This document shows, piece after piece, positions 17,168 through 27,677 of a stretch of DNA of 56,783 nt. Position numbers and translations under genes: made by a program. The stretch's first letter is position 1. Every line of letters begins with the position of its first letter. This stretch comes from Pseudomonadota bacterium. GTDB lineage: Bacteria; Pseudomonadota; Gammaproteobacteria; Xanthomonadales; Rhodanobacteraceae. The stretch is taken from the NCBI GenBank assembly GCA_021793195.1, contig JAJYTG010000003.1, positions 1 through 56,783 of the forward strand, in the 5' to 3' direction. The notes beneath the pieces were generated by a model. It was not told the DNA's origin and ran no database searches. It was given only the letters and a program-made list of their open reading frames with translations.

Positions 17168-17933
17168 GCCGCTGTCGCTGGTGGTGACCACGTTCAACAA
17201 CGCCGCCACGCTGGCGCGCTGTCTCGATTCGGCGGCCTTTGCCGACGAAATCGTGGTGCTCGATTCGGGCTCGACCGATACCACGCTGGCGATCGCCGCG
17301 GCGCGCGGTGCCCGCATCGCGGCGCACGCGTTCGACGACTACGGGCCGCAAAAGCAGCGCGCGATCGATCTCGCTGCGCACGACTGGGTGCTGCTGCTGG
17401 ATGCCGACGAGGCGCTGACGCCGGGGGCGCGTGGCGCGATCGAGTTCGCGCTGATGGCGCCGCGCGTCGCCGGCTTTCGCCTGCCGCGGCGCGAGCTGAT
17501 GTTCTGGACGTTTCAGCACCGCTGCAGCCGGATCAACACGCACCTGCGGCTGTTCGATCGCCGGCGCGTGCGCATGAACGCCGTGCCGGTGCACGCCGCA
17601 CCGGCCAGCGACGCCCCGCTGCGCACGCTGCGGCGGGCGGTGTTCCTGCACTACGGCGAGTCCGACATCGCCACCAAGGTGGCCAAGATCAACGCCTATT
17701 CGAGCGGCCTGGTCGCGCACAAGCTTGCGCGCGGACAGCGCCACACCGGCGTACGCATGCTGCTCTATCCGCCGCTGTTCTTCCTGCGCCAGTATCTCGG
17801 CAAGCGCTATGTGCTCAACGGCTGGGCCGGCTTCATCAGCGCGGCGACCGGCGCCTACTACGTGTTCCTGAAGTACGCCAAGCTGCACGAGGCGCGCGTG
17901 CAGGCCGCACGCCGCGACGCCCGCGATCAGTAG
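17157..17933 (+). CDS. Family 2 glycosyltransferase (WaaE/KdtX-like)
   Basis: A 258-residue cytoplasmic GT-A enzyme. It begins MTREPLSLVVTTFNNAATLA and contains EIVVLDSGSTD and the metal-binding LLLDADEAL, then RINTHLRLFDRR. This pattern is that of WaaE/KdtX enzymes that add glucose or another hexose to the inner core heptose. The ATG at 17157 overlaps the ligase gene by 11 bases, indicating coupling. Its end overlaps the convergent acyltransferase gene by 7 bases. The sugar is not determinable from sequence. Confidence 0.9.
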   Translation: MTREPLSLVVTTFNNAATLARCLDSAAFADEIVVLDSGSTDTTLAIAAARGARIAAHAFDDYGPQKQRAIDLAAHDWVLLLDADEALTPGARGAIEFALMAPRVAGFRLPRRELMFWTFQHRCSRINTHLRLFDRRRVRMNAVPVHAAPASDAPLRTLRRAVFLHYGESDIATKVAKINAYSSGLVAHKLARGQRHTGVRMLLYPPLFFLRQYLGKRYVLNGWAGFISAATGAYYVFLKYAKLHEARVQAARRDARDQ

Positions 17934-18850
17934 ATCGGTGCCGCGCCCGGCGGGCGCGTCTTGAAGCGCTTGTGCACCCACAGGTATTGCTCGGGCGCCG
18001 CGCGCACCATCCGCTCGATCGCGGCGTTGACGCGGGCGGTGTCGGCGATCACGTCGTCGCCGGGAAAACCTGCAAGTGGCGCCTCGATGCGGATCGCGTA
18101 GCCGCCGCCGGGCAGGCGCCGGTGCGCGAACGGCAGCACCGTCGCGCCGGACAGCCGGGCCAGATGATGCGTCGCGGGAATGGTCGCCGCCGGCACGCCG
18201 AAGAACGGCACGAACACATGATCCTTGCCGCGCATGTCCTGGTCGGGCGCGTACCAGACCGTGCCGCCGCCGCGCAGGTACTTCACCGTCGCGCGCAACT
18301 GCTCGCGGGTGAACATCGCGTCGGCGTAGTGCAGACGCGCCTGCAGCACCACGTGCTCGAACACCGGGTTGTCCATCACCCGGTACATGCCGGCGATGCG
18401 GATGCGCTGCGAGACCAGCCGGGCACAGAGCTCGAGGTGCGAGAAGTGGCCGCCGACCAGCAGCACGCCGCGCCCCGCCGCACGTGCCGCGGCGAGGTGC
18501 TCCAGTCCGTCGATGGTCAGCGGCACGCGCGCCAGCGCGGCATCGCTGCCCATCCAGCCCAGCGCGAACTCCGCCAGCATGCGGCCGAGGTCGCGCAGAT
18601 TCGCCGCCAGCAGGCGCGCGCGCGCGGCGGCGTCCAGCTCGGGAAAGCACAGCGCCAGATTGCGCGCGGCGACGCGGCGCCGCGCGGGCAGCAGCGGCGC
18701 GGCCAGATGACCCAGCGCCGCGCCCAGCGCCAGCAGCAGCGGATAGGGCAGGGCGGCGACCGCGCGGATGGCAGCCACGCCCAGCCACGCCGGCCAGTGG
18801 CGCGGCGCCAGCAGGTGGCGAGGGAAGGGCAACCGGGAAGGCGGCGACAT
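17927..18850 (-). CDS. lpxL: Lipid A biosynthesis lauroyl acyltransferase (LpxL/HtrB family)
   Basis: A 307-residue inner-membrane acyltransferase that adds a secondary acyl chain to Kdo2-lipid IVA. The length equals that of typical LpxL when the ATG at 18850 is used; a GTG at 18868 would add six residues. The HX4(D/E) catalytic motif is His135...Glu140 (GGHFSHLELC), followed by AGMYRVMDNPVFEHVV, GTVWYAPDQDMRGKD and HKRFKTRPPG at the end. It is divergent from waaA, placing lipid A acylation and Kdo transfer back to back with about 107 bases between the starts. LpxL, LpxM and LpxP cannot be told apart by inspection. Confidence 0.93.
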   Translation of the reverse strand: MSPPSRLPFPRHLLAPRHWPAWLGVAAIRAVAALPYPLLLALGAALGHLAAPLLPARRRVAARNLALCFPELDAAARARLLAANLRDLGRMLAEFALGWMGSDAALARVPLTIDGLEHLAAARAAGRGVLLVGGHFSHLELCARLVSQRIRIAGMYRVMDNPVFEHVVLQARLHYADAMFTREQLRATVKYLRGGGTVWYAPDQDMRGKDHVFVPFFGVPAATIPATHHLARLSGATVLPFAHRRLPGGGYAIRIEAPLAGFPGDDVIADTARVNAAIERMVRAAPEQYLWVHKRFKTRPPGAAPIY

Positions 18851-18957
18851 GCGCCGCGATGGTAGCACCGGGTCGCGCGACGTCAGCGCCAGCCGGGCGC
18901 GGACCGGGCCGCTGCCGGTGCGCCGCTATACTGCCGCGCCTGCTGCGAGCGAGCGCC

Positions 18958-20283
18958 GTGCTGCCGCGTCTTCTCTACACCCTGGCCCTGTATCTGCTGA
19001 CGCCGCTGGTGATGCTGCGACTGGCCGCTCGCGGCGTGCGTTATCACGATTACTTCGGCCGCTGGCGCGAACGCTTCGGCTTCTTCGATCCGCCGCCGGT
19101 CGCCGGTGCGATGTGGGTGCACGCCGTTTCGGTCGGCGAGGTCAATGCGGCGGTGCCGCTGGTCGAGGCTCTGCTGGCGCAGCATCCCGAGCGTCCCCTG
19201 TTGCTGACCACGGTGACGCCGACCGGCTCGGCGCGCGTGCGTCAGCTGTTCGGCGCGCGCGTGCTGCACGTCTATCTGCCGTACGACCTGCCCGGCGCGG
19301 TGCGTCGCTTTCTGGCCCGCGTGCGGCCCTGCCTCGGAGTGATCGTCGAGACCGAGATCTGGCCCAATCTGTACGCCGCGTGCGCGCGCGCGCGGGTGCC
19401 GATCGTGATCGCCAACGCGCGGCTGTCGCAGCGTTCGATGCGCGGCTACTGGCCGGGTCGCACGCTGATCCGCACGGCCCTGCGCAGCGTGGCCCACGTC
19501 GCCGCGCAGACGCGCGCCGACGCCCAGCGCTACGGCGAACTGGGGGTGCCGGCATCACGCATCAGCGTCGTCGGCAATCTCAAGTACGACATGCCGCCGC
19601 CGCTCGCCGCGCAACGTGCCGGGGCGGCGATGCGCCGGCATTGGGGCCCCGCGCGCCCGGTGTGGGTTGCGGCCAGCACCCACGAGCCCGAAGAACTGGC
19701 CGTGCTGCTGGCCCATCGGGCCGTGATGCGGCGCATGCCGGACGCGCTGCTGCTGATCGCACCGCGCCATCCCGAACGATTCCGCCCGGTCGAGCAGGCT
19801 GCGCGCGCCCTCGGCTTTGTCGTGGCCACGCGCCAGGCGGACCGGTTGCCGGAGGCGTCGACCCATTGTTTCGTGATCGACACGCTGGGCGAGCTGCTGG
19901 ATTTCTATGCCGCGGCCGAGGTCGCGTTCGTCGCCGGCAGCCTGGCGCCGATCGGCGGCCACAATGTGCTGGAACCGGCGGCTCTGGCGGTGCCGGTGCT
20001 GGTCGGTCCGCACACGTTCAATTTCGAGGAGATCACCGATTCGCTGCTGGCTGCCGGCGCCGCCCGTCGTATCGCCGATACCGCCGGCCTGGCTCCGGCG
20101 ATACTGGGCTGGCTGGGTGATGCGCCGGCCCGCGAACAGGCCGGCGCGGCCGGGATGGCGGTGATCACGCAGGGTCGCGGTGCGCTGGCGGCGACGCTGG
20201 CGCCGATCGAACAACTGCTGCGCGAAGGCCGTTGCAGCGAATCCGTCCGGACGCCGTCGCGGGTTACTTCAACAGCGCATTGA
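18958..20283 (+). CDS. waaA: 3-deoxy-D-manno-octulosonic acid transferase (Kdo transferase)
   Basis: Transfers Kdo from CMP-Kdo to lipid IVA at the cytoplasmic face of the inner membrane. The GTG at 18958 gives a 441-residue protein with the expected N-terminal membrane helix (LLYTLALYLLTPLVMLRL), then the donor-fold hallmarks WVHAVSVGEVNAAVPL, ETEIWPNLYAAC with the catalytic Glu of the family, NARLSQRS and SLAPIGGHNVLEPAA. The region before 18958 in the same frame is the shadow of lpxL. Its last 20 bases overlap the end of convergent tolC. Confidence 0.95.
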   Translation: MLPRLLYTLALYLLTPLVMLRLAARGVRYHDYFGRWRERFGFFDPPPVAGAMWVHAVSVGEVNAAVPLVEALLAQHPERPLLLTTVTPTGSARVRQLFGARVLHVYLPYDLPGAVRRFLARVRPCLGVIVETEIWPNLYAACARARVPIVIANARLSQRSMRGYWPGRTLIRTALRSVAHVAAQTRADAQRYGELGVPASRISVVGNLKYDMPPPLAAQRAGAAMRRHWGPARPVWVAASTHEPEELAVLLAHRAVMRRMPDALLLIAPRHPERFRPVEQAARALGFVVATRQADRLPEASTHCFVIDTLGELLDFYAAAEVAFVAGSLAPIGGHNVLEPAALAVPVLVGPHTFNFEEITDSLLAAGAARRIADTAGLAPAILGWLGDAPAREQAGAAGMAVITQGRGALAATLAPIEQLLREGRCSESVRTPSRVTSTAH

Positions 20284-21652
20284 CCTGTTCGAGATCCTTG
20301 TAGCCGAGCGTGCCGGCGTCGGCCTTGAGCGCGAGCTGGTTGATCACCAGCGCATGGCGCGCCTGCGAATAGGCGCTCTCGGCCTGGAACAGCGTCTGCT
20401 GGGCCAGCAGCACGTCGACGATGGTCTGGGTGCCGACCTCGTAGCCGGCCTGGGTCGCCTCCAGCGAGCTCTTGGCCGAGATCACCGCCTGGCGGTTGGC
20501 CTCGACGCTGCTGATGCCGGCGATGATCGAGCGGTAGGCGTTGCGGGTGTTGCGCACCAGCGCGCGGCGGTCCTGCTCGAGCACGTCCTGCTGCACGTCG
20601 CGCTGGTCGATCGCCTGGCGCACGCGCGACTGGGTGGCGCCGCCGCTGAAGATCGGCACGCTCAGCACCACGCCGATCGCGGTGTCGCGGCTCATGTTGT
20701 TGGTGTGATAGGCGCCGATGCCGCCGAGTCGGGACGTCTGGTCACCCCAGCCCGGCGCGCGGGTGTAGGTCAGCTGCGCCGACAGCGTCGGCAGATGCCC
20801 GGCGCGGGCGGCGCTGATGCTGTCATCGGCCGAGCGCACCTGCTGCTGCTGCGCCAGCAGGGCCGGATTCTGCGCCAGCGCCTGGCTGACCCAGGCCTCC
20901 TGGTCGCTGGGTGTCGGCGGCACCATCGGAATGTCGTTGCGCAGGATGCGCAGATCGGTGGCCGGCTTGCCGGTGATCTGCGTCAGCGCTTCGCGGGCAT
21001 CGTCGAGGGTATTGCGCGAGCTGATCACGGTGGCGACCGCGGCATCGTGCTGGGCCTTGGCCTGATTGACGTCGGTGATCGCCGCGAGACCGACATTGAA
21101 GCGCTGCTGGGCCTGGTCGAGCTGGCTGGCCAGGGCCTTTTCGTTGGACTCGGCGAAGCTCAGCTGATCGCGCGCGGTGAGCACGGCGAAGTAGGCGGTG
21201 GCCACGCGCAGGTAGAGGTTCTGCGCCTGCGACTCGTAGCTGGCGTCCTGGCTGGCGGCTTGCGCCTTGCTGGCCTTGTAGTTGGACCACTTGGAGAAAT
21301 CGAACAGGGTCTGGCTGAGCGTGCCCTGCAGGGTGGTGCCGTAATTGCTGCTCGACGACGTGAAATTGAAGATCTGGAAACCGGTATTGGTGCTGAACGG
21401 CTGCGTGCTGCTCGAGGTGCCGTGACTCTTGGAATAACTGTAACTGGCGGCGATCTGCGGCAGCAGCAGCGCGCGTGCCTGGGTGATGCCCTCCTGCGTG
21501 GCGCGCTGCTGTGCTCCGGCCTGCGCCAGCACCGGGTCGGAGTCACGCGCCTGCTGATAGGCCTGCAGCAGGTCTTCCGCACCGGCCAGGCCCGGCAACA
21601 GCGCCAGGGCCACGGCGAAAGGCAGCAGGGTGCGGATCATCGGACGGCTCAT
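20264..21652 (-). CDS. tolC: TolC family outer membrane channel protein
   Basis: A 462-residue outer-membrane efflux and type I secretion channel. Residues 1 to about 25 form a signal peptide (TLLPFAVALALLPGLAGA). The two repeated OEP domains are visible: DLLQAYQQARDSDPVLAQA and later DSISAARAGHLPTLSAQLTY, with long helical stretches (FAESNEKALASQLDQAQQRF; SSLEATQAGYEVGTQTIVDV) that form the periplasmic tunnel. The ATG at 21652 is favoured; 21640 is an alternative. It could be the partner of the HlyD/ABC exporter at the left end as well as of RND pumps. The pcm-like gene lies 31 bases upstream on the same strand. Confidence 0.94.
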   Translation of the reverse strand: MSRPMIRTLLPFAVALALLPGLAGAEDLLQAYQQARDSDPVLAQAGAQQRATQEGITQARALLLPQIAASYSYSKSHGTSSSTQPFSTNTGFQIFNFTSSSSNYGTTLQGTLSQTLFDFSKWSNYKASKAQAASQDASYESQAQNLYLRVATAYFAVLTARDQLSFAESNEKALASQLDQAQQRFNVGLAAITDVNQAKAQHDAAVATVISSRNTLDDAREALTQITGKPATDLRILRNDIPMVPPTPSDQEAWVSQALAQNPALLAQQQQVRSADDSISAARAGHLPTLSAQLTYTRAPGWGDQTSRLGGIGAYHTNNMSRDTAIGVVLSVPIFSGGATQSRVRQAIDQRDVQQDVLEQDRRALVRNTRNAYRSIIAGISSVEANRQAVISAKSSLEATQAGYEVGTQTIVDVLLAQQTLFQAESAYSQARHALVINQLALKADAGTLGYKDLEQVNALLK

Positions 21653-21683
21653 GGGGCGGATTCCTTGGGAATTCGAAGGGTGT

Positions 21684-22355
21684 TCAGAGGGTGAAACGCG
21701 GCGGCGGCGCGGCGTGAGCGAGATAGGGCAGGTCGGTTTCGAACAGGCTCTCCTCGCTGAAGCGATCGGCGCCGGCGTGGCGCACCAGCACCGCCTGCAT
21801 CGCCGGCGACTCGCCGCGGATGGCGAACAGGCGGCCGTCCGGGCGCAGCCAGTCGAGGAACCGCTCGGGAATGCTGTACAGGGCACCGGTGACGGCGATG
21901 GCGTCGAAGCTGCGGCCGGGCGCGAAATCGCGCACCGCTTCCGCCACCACCAGTTCGACATTGCCCAGGCCTGCGGCCAGCAGTCGCGCCTGCGCGGTCT
22001 GCACGAAATCGCCATGCAGATCGACGCTGACGACTCGGCGCGCCAGCGTCGCCAGGCAGGCGGTGAGGAAGCCCGAGCCGGTGCCGATTTCCAGCACCTC
22101 GTCGCCCGGTTGCAGCGCCAGCGCCTGCAACAGGCGTCCCTCGACCACCGGTTTCATCATGACTTCGCCGTGGTCGAGTGGCAGATCGAGGTCGGCGAAC
22201 GCCAGCGCGCGATAGGCCGTCGGCACGAAATCCTCGCGGCGCACGCGCGAAAGCGTGTCGAGCACGCGTGGATCGAGCACATCCCAGGTTCGCACCTGGC
22301 TTTCGACCATGGTCTGGCGGGCTTGGGCGAAATCGAGGTCCATGAGCGGGTTCAC
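21684..22355 (-). CDS. pcm: Protein-L-isoaspartate O-methyltransferase
   Basis: A 223-residue SAM-dependent methyltransferase of the PCMT family, which repairs isoaspartyl residues. It shows MVESQVRTWDVLDPRVLDTL at the start, the SAM motif I VLEIGTGSGFLTACLA, the acidic loop VVSVDLHGDF and the post-I segment FDAIAVTGALYSIPERFLDWL. The branch (FAQARQTMVESQVRTWDV) is the one commonly found next to tolC in related genomes and may have a narrower role than housekeeping Pcm. The start is 22355 or 22343 (MDLDFAQ). Confidence 0.9.
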   Translation of the reverse strand: MNPLMDLDFAQARQTMVESQVRTWDVLDPRVLDTLSRVRREDFVPTAYRALAFADLDLPLDHGEVMMKPVVEGRLLQALALQPGDEVLEIGTGSGFLTACLATLARRVVSVDLHGDFVQTAQARLLAAGLGNVELVVAEAVRDFAPGRSFDAIAVTGALYSIPERFLDWLRPDGRLFAIRGESPAMQAVLVRHAGADRFSEESLFETDLPYLAHAAPPPRFTL

Positions 22356-22448
22356 TTGCGGCGCGGGAAGGCGGAAAGCATAGGTGCAGCGATCGGCAGC
22401 GGCAACGCGAAGCTGCCTCAGCGCAGACGGTCTGCGCAGTGCCGGAGG

Positions 22449-22784
22449 TCATCCGGCGCGATTGACGGGCGTCATCTCGAAGCGCGCATCGCGGCCGCTG
22501 CGCTGCGGCAGGCGGCGGCTGGCGGCCATCACCGCGCGCGCCAGGGCGGCATCCAGATGCAGCAGCCGTTCGCCCAGCGGCAGTTTGTCGCGCAGGGCTT
22601 CGCTGACACCCAGCCAGGCCAGCCAGCGCGCCAGGCGGCTGCGTTCCACCGCGCTCAAGGCGCGCAGCGCCGCGCGTGCGCTGAATGCGTGCCGGCGCAC
22701 GCCATCGGCAGCGTCCAGCCAGGCGGCGAAGCTGCGTTGCGCATGGCGATACGCGGGGTTGAGCACGAGTTCGGCTGCGGTCAT
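22449..22784 (-). CDS. Hypothetical protein between pcm and a divergent TetR gene
   Basis: A possible 111-residue soluble Ala/Arg-rich helical protein from ATG 22784 (MTAAELVLNPAYRHAQRSFA). Helical segments such as ALRALSAVERSRLARWLAWL and LLHLDAALARAVMAASRRLP are amphipathic. No family is recognised. It fills an otherwise empty gap, runs in the same direction as pcm and tolC, and would share the regulatory region with tetR. GC-rich DNA produces many false frames, so this one is uncertain. Confidence 0.42.
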   Translation of the reverse strand: MTAAELVLNPAYRHAQRSFAAWLDAADGVRRHAFSARAALRALSAVERSRLARWLAWLGVSEALRDKLPLGERLLHLDAALARAVMAASRRLPQRSGRDARFEMTPVNRAG

Positions 22785-22818
22785 GGCATCGGGGCCGGCG
22801 GCTTGGGCGCCGCGCTGG

Positions 22819-22847
22819 ATTATTAGTGAACTTGATCGTATAATAAT
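22819..22847 (+). promoter_or_regulatory. Promoter and candidate TetR operator upstream of tetR
   Basis: ATTATTA (22819-22825) and TAATAAT (22841-22847) form a perfect 7-bp inverted repeat with a 15-base spacer. The right arm overlaps a consensus -10 box TATAAT (22839-22844) only 8 bases before the ATG at 22852, which implies a very short or absent 5' leader. The palindrome is positioned for autorepression by the downstream TetR protein and could also control the divergent small gene. Confidence 0.65.
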
Positions 22848-22851
22848 GAGC

Positions 22852-23514
22852 ATGAACCCTGCAATCAAGCCCGCCGATCCCGCTCGCGCCTGCGGCCCCG
22901 GCCGGCCCAAGGACATGGGCAAGCGGACGGCCATCCTGGAGGCCGCCAAGCAGCTGTTCGTGCAGCACGGTTATGAAGGCACCAGCATGGATGCAGTGGC
23001 AGCGGAAGCCGGTGTGTCCAAGCTCACCGTGTACAGCCACTTCGGCGACAAGGACCGCCTGTTTCGCGAGGCCATCCGTGCCCGCTGCCAGGCGCTGATC
23101 CCGGACGCGCTGTTTCATGGCAATGGCGACGGCATCCGCGCCGCCCTGCTGCAGATCGCCCAGGCGCATGCCGACGCGATGGTCAGCGCCGAAGCCATCG
23201 GCACATGGCGGGCCATCGTCAGCGACTGCCGCGAGGGCAACCCGCGCCTCGGTCAACTGCTGTGGGAGGAAGGTCCCGCGCGCGGTCATGCGCTGATGGA
23301 GCAGTTCCTCGAGACTGCCGTCGCCGGTGGCGAGCTGGACATTCCCGATGTGCATCGGGCGGCGGTGCAGTTTCTGGCGTTGCTCAAGGGCGACATGCAC
23401 CTCAAGCGCCTGTTCGGCTGCGAAGGCGACTGCCTCGAGACCATCGAGAGCGAAGTGCGCGCCAACGTGGTCGCGGCCGTGGAGATGTTCCTGCGCGCCT
23501 ACGCGCCGCGCTGA
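22852..23514 (+). CDS. TetR/AcrR family transcriptional regulator
   Basis: A 220-residue repressor. The N-terminal DNA-binding domain reads GKRTAILEAAKQLFVQHGYE, then TSMDAVAAEAGVSKLTVYSH, then FGDKDRLFREAI (about residues 22-70), the classical TetR helix-turn-helix. The C-terminal ligand domain is of the AcrR-C type (WEEGPARGHALMEQFLETAV), resembling regulators of efflux pumps. A second in-frame ATG at 22846 would add two residues; both lie within the -10/operator region. The nearest candidate targets are its own gene, the small divergent gene, and tolC further on. Confidence 0.93.
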   Translation: MNPAIKPADPARACGPGRPKDMGKRTAILEAAKQLFVQHGYEGTSMDAVAAEAGVSKLTVYSHFGDKDRLFREAIRARCQALIPDALFHGNGDGIRAALLQIAQAHADAMVSAEAIGTWRAIVSDCREGNPRLGQLLWEEGPARGHALMEQFLETAVAGGELDIPDVHRAAVQFLALLKGDMHLKRLFGCEGDCLETIESEVRANVVAAVEMFLRAYAPR

Positions 23515-23554
23515 CCGGCGGCTCGCCGGCCGCATTCGCTTCGTGCTTGAATAG

Positions 23555-25569
<2,015 letters not shown>

Positions 25570-25599
25570 CGGAAATCGGGGTCCAGGCCGGTGCATGAA

Positions 25600-25747
25600 G
25601 GAAGGCCTGAACAAGTTCGGACCTTCCTCAAGCCATGGACGGCTTGCCGCGCATCGAACACGCAAGTGTTTGATGCAGAGTAGCCGAGCCCGGACATGCG
25701 CCGGACTCGGTGCCCTCTGACGAGTCCTGGATGGACTTGTTCAGAGG
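25600..25747. repeat. Hairpin-rich element with terminal inverted repeats
   Basis: Five consecutive hairpins fill the gap after thiC: GGAAGG...CCTTCC (25600-25627), AAGCC...GGCTT (25630-25645), GCATCGAACAC/GTGTTTGATGC (25651-25676), CCGAGCCCGG/CCGGACTCGG (25684-25710) and CCTCTGA...TCAGAGG (25714-25747). CTGAACAAGT at 25607-25616 and ACTTGTTCAG at 25735-25744 are exact inverted copies near the two ends. This suggests a small mobile or dispersed repeat, or a structured leader of the next gene. Only one copy is in the window. Confidence 0.55.
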
Positions 25748-25766
25748 TTTCTGAGGGGCGCTCGCG

Positions 25767-27608
25767 ATGAAGTTGCAGGTACCGTTCGTCCAGCTTCCGC
25801 TGCAGTTCGACGCCGCGCGGCTCGCCGCCGAGGTCCGTGCGCTCGGCGAGCAGCCCTGGCGTCCGCACCCGCAAAACTATCCCGGCAACTTTGCCCTGCC
25901 GCTGATCTCGGCGCACGGCAATCCGGACAGCGACAGCATCGCCGGGCCGATGCGGCCCACGCCGTGGCTGGCACAGTGTCCTTATCTGATGCAGGCCATG
26001 GCGCGCCTGGGCGCGGTCTGGGGCCGCACGCGGCTGATGAAATTGTCGGGACAGGCCGAGGTGACGCCGCACGCCGACATCAACTACTACTGGCGCGATC
26101 GCGTGCGCGTGCACGTGCCGGTCCTGACCCGGCCCAGCGTGCGTTTCATCTGCGGCGATGCCGAGGTGAACATGGCGCCCGGCGAGTGCTGGATCTTCGA
26201 CACCTGGCGCGAGCATCGCGTCATCAATGCGGCGGACGACGAACGCATTCATCTGGTTGCCGACACCGTCGGCAGCGAGGCTTTCTGGGATCTGGTCGGG
26301 CAGGGCCGGGCGCCCGGGCGCGATCAGCGTCCCGGCTGGCAGGCGCAACTCCTGGCGCCGGTCGCCGACAGCCGGCCGGTGTTGCGCTTCGAGACGATGA
26401 ACGTGCCCCAGGTCATGACGCCGTGGGAGCTTCGCGACCACGTCGGGTTCCTGCTGGGTGATCTGCGTCCGCATCCGCAGGTGCCGGTCGTGCAGCAGCT
26501 GGCGGCGCGCTTCGTGACCACCTGGCAGGCACTGTGGTCGCAGTACGGCAGCGAGCGCGAGGGCTGGGCCGCTTATCGAACCGCGATCGATGCCTTGATC
26601 GCGGCGCTGCAGCCGATCGCGGCGCCGTTGCAGCTGGTCAACGGTACCCAGTTCATGCCGACCCTGCGTTCGATGGTGCTGAAGGTGGCACTGGCCGATC
26701 GCCAGGATGTACCGGGCGCCGACGAGCCGCGCGCGCCGCAGGCGCGGCCCGCCGCGCGGACAGTTGCCGGCAGCGTGGATGCCGAGTTTGATCGGCCGAT
26801 CTTCATCGTGTCACCGCCGCGTTCGGGTTCGACACTGCTGTTCGAGACCCTGGCGCGTGCCCGCGGACTGTGCACGATCGGGCACGAAAGCCATGCGCTG
26901 ATCGAAGGGGTCCCGGAGCTGCATCCCGCGCAGCGCGGATATGACTCCAATCGTCTCGAAGCGGTCGCTGCGACACCCGGGCTGGCCGCTGCACTGCGCG
27001 AACGGTTCCGCGCCGAGCTGCGCGATCGCGATGGCGGTGTGCCGGCAGCGGGGCGCATCCGCATGCTGGAAAAAACGCCGAAGAACGCGCTGCGCGTCCC
27101 GTTCCTGGCGCACATTTTTCCGGAGGCGCGTTTCGTCTATCTCTATCGCGATCCGCGCCAGGTGCTGAGCAGCATGATCGAGGCCTGGCAATCGGGACGG
27201 TTTTGCACCTACCCCCAGCTGCCGGGTTGGCAGGGGCCCGCCTGGTCGCTGCTGCTGACGCCCGGCTGGCGCGCGCTGGCCGGCAAGTCGTTGCACGAGA
27301 TCGTCGCCTCGCAATGGGAGAGCACGACCCGGCTGCTGCTGGACGATCTCGATGCCCTGCCCGCCGAGCGTCGTTGCGTGGTCCGCTACGCCAGCCTGCT
27401 CGACAGCCCGGTCACGGAAATCGCGCACCTGTGCCAGGCCCTGGATCTGGACTGGGACCAGCCGCCGCCGGTGGCCCTGCCGCTGGCGCGGTACGCGGTG
27501 TCGCCGCCGGATCCCGGGAAATGGCGGCGCCATGCCGACGTGATCGAGACCGTCTGGCCGGGCCTGGTCACGACGTACGAGCGGGCCCGGCAGTTCGCCG
27601 CCGGCTGA
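25767..27608 (+). CDS. Aspartyl/asparaginyl beta-hydroxylase-like domain fused to a sulfotransferase domain
   Basis: A 613-residue two-domain protein. Residues 1 to about 215 match the 2-oxoglutarate/iron beta-hydroxylase cupin: RLMKLSGQAEVTPHADINYYW gives His102 and Asp104, then His150 (WREHRVIN) completes the facial triad and Arg160 (ERIHLVAD) fits 2-oxoglutarate binding. Residues about 345-600 match sulfotransferases, with the PAPS-binding loop IVSPPRSGSTLLFETL (Ser349 region), a 3'-phosphate segment FVYLYRDPRQVLSSMIEAW and VVRYASLLDSP. A helical linker joins them. The substrate is unknown; a peptide, lipid or small metabolite may be hydroxylated and then sulfated. A purine-rich GAGGGG precedes the ATG. 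Confidence 0.88.
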   Translation: MKLQVPFVQLPLQFDAARLAAEVRALGEQPWRPHPQNYPGNFALPLISAHGNPDSDSIAGPMRPTPWLAQCPYLMQAMARLGAVWGRTRLMKLSGQAEVTPHADINYYWRDRVRVHVPVLTRPSVRFICGDAEVNMAPGECWIFDTWREHRVINAADDERIHLVADTVGSEAFWDLVGQGRAPGRDQRPGWQAQLLAPVADSRPVLRFETMNVPQVMTPWELRDHVGFLLGDLRPHPQVPVVQQLAARFVTTWQALWSQYGSEREGWAAYRTAIDALIAALQPIAAPLQLVNGTQFMPTLRSMVLKVALADRQDVPGADEPRAPQARPAARTVAGSVDAEFDRPIFIVSPPRSGSTLLFETLARARGLCTIGHESHALIEGVPELHPAQRGYDSNRLEAVAATPGLAAALRERFRAELRDRDGGVPAAGRIRMLEKTPKNALRVPFLAHIFPEARFVYLYRDPRQVLSSMIEAWQSGRFCTYPQLPGWQGPAWSLLLTPGWRALAGKSLHEIVASQWESTTRLLLDDLDALPAERRCVVRYASLLDSPVTEIAHLCQALDLDWDQPPPVALPLARYAVSPPDPGKWRRHADVIETVWPGLVTTYERARQFAAG

Positions 27609-27629
27609 TGCCGCGCCGCGGACGCGGCA
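27609..27629. terminator. Possible bidirectional terminator
   Basis: TGCCGCG and CGCGGCA form a 7-bp stem with a 7-base loop at the convergence of the fusion gene and ppa. No T-tract follows on either strand, so this is tentative. Confidence 0.35.
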
Positions 27630-27677
27630 GCGTGACGATGCCGCGGCGTTGGTCCCGGGCGCCGCCGGTTGGTCCGA

